Assembly: GCA_029580855.1 (NCBI GenBank)
Contig: JAKPQH010000137.1
Span: 62,001 to 126,000, forward strand
Direction of reading: 5' to 3'
DNA length: 64,000 nt
Source: a bacterium
GTDB lineage: Bacteria > Methylomirabilota > Methylomirabilia > Methylomirabilales > 2-02-FULL-66-22
Shown here: in pieces, positions 61,985 to 64,000 of the stretch
Layout: each line of letters starts with the position of its first letter
Position numbering within the stretch: the first letter of the stretch is position 1
Made by a program: the position numbers and the translations under genes
The notes under the pieces: model-generated
What the model was told of the DNA's origin: nothing
Databases searched by the model: none
Seen by the model: the letters and a program-made list of their open reading frames with translations, nothing else

Positions 61985-64000
61985 TCAGACGATCGAATCC
62001 TGGATTCGATCGTCGAACACCCGCTTCGTCTTGCGCTCGGAGCGCGGCAGCGAGCCGTAGTCTACCACTTCCACGTCGGCGGTCACGATGACTTTGCGCT
62101 TGATCGTGTGGACGATCTCGCGCTGAAGCTCGTCGGTCCGCCTTGACTCGACCCCCGCTCCGCGCTCCACGACCAGACGCATGCGGTCGCGTACCTGCGC
62201 GTCGCGGGTGAGATGGATCTGGTACTCCGAGCCCAGCCCGGGGATGGCGGAGAGGATCGCGTCGATGGTGGAGGGGTAGATGTTCACCCCCCGGAACTTG
62301 AACACGTCGTCGGTGCGCCCCCTGATCCTCGAATGCCGCGGCAGGATCGAGCCGCACGTGCACGGCCCCGGGATGACGCGGGTGATGTCCCGCGTCCGGT
62401 AGCGGATGAGGGGCGCCGCCTCCTTCGCCAACGTCGTGACCACCATCTCGCCCCATTCGCCGTCGGGCAGCGGCGTGAGGGTCTCGGGGTCGACGATCTC
62501 CAAGATGTAGTAGTCGGCCCAGTAGTGGATACAATCGTGGTCGGAGCACTCGATCCCCGTGCCGGGGCCGTAGAGCTCTGTGAGGCCGGGGATGTCGAAC
62601 AGCTCCGCCCCGCCCAGCAACTCGGAGATTCGCTTGCGCATCGACCGAGACGATCGCTCCGATCCGTAGATGACCTTCTTGAGGTTGATCTTCTCCGCCA
62701 GGCCGCGCTTGTGCACCTCCTCCGCCAGGAGGAGCCCCATCGAAGCGGTGCAGCAGTAGACCGTCGACTGGAGATCCAACAGAAACTCGCACTGGAGATC
62801 GAGGTTCCCCGGGCCGGTCGGAACGGCCAGGGCGCCGATTCGCTCGCATCCCGCCTGGAACCCGACGCCGGCCGTCCACAGACCGTACCCCACCGCGATC
62901 TGTACACGATCCAGCGGCGTCACACCCGCCATCTCGTAGCAACGAGCGAACATGTTCGCCCAGTCGTCCAGATCCTTTTGCGTGTAGCCGAGGATCTTCC
63001 GCTTCCCGGTGGTTCCCGAGGACGAGTGGATTCGCACGATCTGCTCATACGGAACCGATCGCAACGGGAACGGGTAGTCGTCTCGGAGGTCCTCGGCCGT
63101 CGTGAAAGGCAGCTTCCGGATATCCTCCAGCGCGCGCACATCGTCGGCCCCGACACCCGCGGCGTCCAGACGCGCGCGATAGAACGGCGAGCCCTGCCGG
63201 GCGTGGCGCACGGTCCACCGCAGGCCGTTGAGTTGATGGGCCGCAAGCTCCTCGTGGGATGCGAACGACGGCAAGAAGGTCAGCTTACTCATATCCGGCT
63301 TCTCCAGTCTGACGTTGGTAAACCCGGCGGCCCCCAGACGGCTTTGGCCGGGGCTCCCTCTCGACGCCGCCCCCAGGAAGGCGCGGCGCAGCTCCGGGTG
63401 CACGAGCAGCTCGTCGCTCTTTCCCGAATGGACGATCCGACCATTCGCCAGCAGGTACGCCGTGGCGGAGGCGCTGAGGGCGCGCGCCGCGTTCTGCTCC
63501 ACCAGGAGGATGGTCGTCCCCGCCCGGCCGAGCCGGTGGATGATATCGAAGATCTCGTCCGTGACCAGAGGGGCCAGACCCAGGCTGGGCTCATCCAGCA
63601 AGAGCAGACGGGGGCGGGCCATGAGGGCTCGCCCGATGGCCACCATCTGCTGCTCCCCACCCGACAGGGTGGCGGTGGCCTGCGCGGACCGCTCGCGGAG
63701 TCTCGGGAACCGCGCAAAGACCTCCTCGAGCCGGCGCCCCACCTCGGCCTTGCCGGGCTTGCCGGCCACGGCCCCCAGCACCAGGTTCTCCTGCACGCTG
63801 AGGTCGCCGAACATCTCCCGCCCTTCCGGGGAGAGGGCCACACCGAGCGCCGCCATGCGCGCCGCCGGTTGGCCCGTGACGGCCCGGCCGTCGAGGAGGA
63901 TGCGCCCGCCCGACGGCGCAACGATGCCTGCGATGGCCTTCAAGAGACTCGACTTGCCCGCACCGTTGGCCCCGACGATGGCCACCGTCTCCCCCTCCGC
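61985..64000 (-). CDS. LivF-type ABC ATPase fused to phenylacetate-CoA-ligase-like enzyme (5' end outside window)
   Basis: One open frame of 671 codons in view, continuing past the right edge. The first about 210 residues are a LivF ATPase: Walker A GANGAGKSS, signature LSGGEQQMVAIGRAL, Walker B LLLLDEPSLGLAP and LLVEQNAARAL. A 25-residue linker (SRGSPGQSRLGAAGFTNVRL) leads to an acyl-CoA-synthetase domain of the phenylacetate-CoA ligase type (about 435 residues): HSSSGTTGKRKILGYTQKDL, DIPGLTELYGPGTG, RGRTDDVFKFRGVNIYPSTI. Both parts look complete, and the LivF part lacks its usual stop. An ATG at 63292 with GGAG upstream could start the ligase alone at normal length. Whether one fused or two proteins are made is open. 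A 25-base palindrome overlaps the 3' end. Confidence 0.85.
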   Translation of the reverse strand, partial: AEGETVAIVGANGAGKSSLLKAIAGIVAPSGGRILLDGRAVTGQPAARMAALGVALSPEGREMFGDLSVQENLVLGAVAGKPGKAEVGRRLEEVFARFPRLRERSAQATATLSGGEQQMVAIGRALMARPRLLLLDEPSLGLAPLVTDEIFDIIHRLGRAGTTILLVEQNAARALSASATAYLLANGRIVHSGKSDELLVHPELRRAFLGAASRGSPGQSRLGAAGFTNVRLEKPDMSKLTFLPSFASHEELAAHQLNGLRWTVRHARQGSPFYRARLDAAGVGADDVRALEDIRKLPFTTAEDLRDDYPFPLRSVPYEQIVRIHSSSGTTGKRKILGYTQKDLDDWANMFARCYEMAGVTPLDRVQIAVGYGLWTAGVGFQAGCERIGALAVPTGPGNLDLQCEFLLDLQSTVYCCTASMGLLLAEEVHKRGLAEKINLKKVIYGSERSSRSMRKRISELLGGAELFDIPGLTELYGPGTGIECSDHDCIHYWADYYILEIVDPETLTPLPDGEWGEMVVTTLAKEAAPLIRYRTRDITRVIPGPCTCGSILPRHSRIRGRTDDVFKFRGVNIYPSTIDAILSAIPGLGSEYQIHLTRDAQVRDRMRLVVERGAGVESRRTDELQREIVHTIKRKVIVTADVEVVDYGSLPRSERKTKRVFDDRIQDSIV
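61989..62013. terminator. 25-base perfect palindrome at the 3' end of the fusion gene
   Basis: acgatcgaatcc (61989-62000), centre t, ggattcgatcgt (62002-62013), lying within the last codons before the stop at 61985-61987. It could fold into a 3' hairpin; no T run follows. Confidence 0.45.

Noticed and set aside
1-64000. CRISPR arrays, rRNA genes, prophage structural genes
   Set aside because: No regularly spaced direct repeats, rRNA-like conserved strings or phage structural motifs were seen.

Overview
The window is GC-rich (roughly two thirds G+C) bacterial chromosomal DNA with short intergenic gaps, ordinary Shine-Dalgarno starts and many sigma70-type TTGACA promoters. Its content is that of an environmental heterotroph: two peptide ABC importers, two complete tripartite tricarboxylate (TTT) importers, a branched-chain amino acid importer, many hydrolases and a multi-GAF hybrid kinase. 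I infer a soil or subsurface lineage such as Candidatus Rokubacteria/Methylomirabilota. No marker gene is present, so this is an inference from gene content only.

Left part (1-11.9 kb): the N-terminus of a membrane sensor runs off the left edge. It is followed by a cytidylate-kinase-like/BON fusion, a sparse stretch holding two small paralogous proteins with an RRQG signature, an exported methionine sulfoxide reductase pair (msrB, msrA), and a minus-strand operon of peptide-binding protein, two permeases and an M19 dipeptidase.

Mobile-element graveyard (about 12-14.3 kb): remains of an IS110-type transposase, a HigA-like antitoxin missing its N-terminus, a frameshifted rve/DDE transposase and one copy of a roughly 97-base repeat whose other copy lies at 7.0 kb. 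A tRNA-Glu(TTC) with its own promoter marks the return to ordinary sequence.

Middle (15-34.8 kb): many small genes (lipoprotein, ribbon-helix-helix protein, tautomerase, cyclic-nucleotide-binding regulator, tiny membrane proteins) and a methyltransferase. A minus-strand group follows (SDR, cyclase-family hydrolase, pyruvate kinase, TVP38/DedA protein, RACo-like ferredoxin activator), then a response regulator with PilZ domain, an S9 peptidase, an M20 peptidase and a GAF-GAF-GAF-kinase-receiver protein.

Catabolic operon (35-43.6 kb, plus strand): peptide-type ABC importer, N-acyl-D-amino-acid deacylase, an unknown 203-residue protein, cyanase, and the beta and alpha subunits of an ADP-forming acyl-CoA synthetase. 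The set suggests uptake and hydrolysis of an N-acylated or carbamoylated compound, disposal of cyanate and energy recovery from the acyl-CoA.

Right part (43.7-64 kb): an NHL beta-propeller protein, an exported rhodanese, a decayed Doc toxin, an iron alcohol dehydrogenase divergent from mscL, a DUF89 phosphatase, two TTT operons on either side of a GntR-MmgE/PrpD pair, a uronate-dehydrogenase-like enzyme, a LivK-type binding protein and, at the right edge, a LivF ATPase fused in frame to a phenylacetate-CoA-ligase-like enzyme. The most unusual non-coding signal is a pair of related two-hairpin elements that begin exactly at the stop codons of two unrelated genes (44.7 kb and 60.7 kb).
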